A stretch of DNA of 63,274 nt, taken from the NCBI GenBank assembly GCA_024644655.1, contig JAHEHJ010000010.1, positions 1 to 63,274 on the forward strand, written 5' to 3'. Under the pieces are notes generated by a model. That model had not been told where the DNA came from and searched no databases. It saw only the letters and a program-made list of their open reading frames with translations. This stretch comes from Flavobacterium sp. (GTDB lineage: Bacteria > Bacteroidota > Bacteroidia > Flavobacteriales > Flavobacteriaceae). How positions within the stretch are numbered: position 1 is the stretch's first letter; every line of letters begins with the position of its first letter. The position numbers were made by a program, and so were the translations under genes. Below are positions 63,008-63,274 of the stretch, piece by piece.

Positions 63008-63274
63008 ATGAAAATTACATTTTACGGACACGGTTGTGTAGATATTGCAGTAAAAGGGAAACATATCTTAGTGGATTCTTTTATTACAGGTAATCCCAAA
63101 GCCTCACATATCGATATAAATGGTTTAGGGGCTGATTATATATTACTCACACATGCGCATCAAGATCACATCTTAGATGTAGAAACTATTGCTAATCGTA
63201 CTGGAGCAACAATTGTGGCTAGCTATGAAGTGGCTGTACATTTTGGGAACAAAGGATATGCGTACCACCCTATG
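63008..63274 (+). CDS. Metal-dependent hydrolase, MBL fold, UPF0173 family (5' part)
   Basis: The gene starts at ATG 63008, 12 bp after menA, and runs off the window end with 89 codons visible. It begins MKITFYGHGCVDIAVKGKHI and has the metal site THAHQDHI (HxHxDH). It is the UPF0173 branch of the metallo-beta-lactamase fold, of unknown substrate. Its position after menA suggests cotranscription. Confidence 0.88.
   Translation, partial: MKITFYGHGCVDIAVKGKHILVDSFITGNPKASHIDINGLGADYILLTHAHQDHILDVETIANRTGATIVASYEVAVHFGNKGYAYHPM

Overview
This is an AT-rich chromosomal window from a member of the Bacteroidota, almost certainly Flavobacteriaceae and close to Flavobacterium. The grounds are SusC/SusD pairs, type IX secretion C-terminal domains, -7 boxes of the form TAnnTTTG, a tmRNA with tag GEGNYALAA, and gene neighbours typical of flavobacteria. 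No rRNA, tRNA or CRISPR array was seen. The assignment rests on protein motifs and gene order, not on a database search.

Layout. Positions 1-3713 are accessory: the 3' end of an unknown gene with its terminator, an 82-bp direct repeat, a complete IS3-family element (363-1675) that uses a -1 frameshift, a small unknown gene, a secreted protein and an SRAP/YedK DNA-crosslink enzyme. Positions 4103-7682 hold a compact five-gene operon: TetR regulator, ABC1/UbiB-like kinase, DUF2805 protein, an SDR lacking the usual catalytic Tyr, and GTP cyclohydrolase I. Positions 7683-8651 hold the ssrA (tmRNA) gene on the minus strand. Downstream of it lie about 0.5 kb of tandem repeats, with a second copy of the ssrA 3' terminus at the far side. 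Positions 8714-17352 hold a serine hydrolase lipoprotein, a lysine/saccharopine-dehydrogenase-like enzyme, a GH97 plus sugar MFS pair for alpha-glucosides, a repeat-containing secreted protein and a secreted M28 peptidase. uvrA follows on the minus strand.

The main accessory system is a polysaccharide utilisation locus at 20339-41911. It has a membrane-bound Y_Y_Y/beta-propeller sensor-regulator with a LuxR-type HTH, a SusC/SusD pair, two surface lipoproteins, then GH16, an endonuclease/exonuclease/phosphatase-fold protein, two GH30s, GH5 with a C-terminal sugar-binding domain, GH3, an SGNH acetylesterase and a second GH16. The set fits a beta-1,3/1,6-glucan such as laminarin or a fungal or oomycete wall glucan. 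GH16 would cut beta-1,3, GH30 beta-1,6, and GH5/GH3 would finish the oligosaccharides. A strong terminator at 30208-30240 splits the locus into a binding/uptake block and an enzyme block.

From 42087 to the end the genes are mostly core: an ECF sigma factor followed by a 47-residue protein, TIGR02757, a large membrane protein, a LolD-like ATPase, serCA, an acyl-CoA reductase divergent from a dicluster ferredoxin, a carboxypeptidase-like-domain protein, ychF, parE-parC, a CHASE4 hybrid histidine kinase, a C1 peptidase, menB, menA and the start of an MBL-fold hydrolase.

Nothing here is a clear new defence or mobile system. The most unexplained sequence is the repeat block beside ssrA, part of which recurs just upstream of parE.
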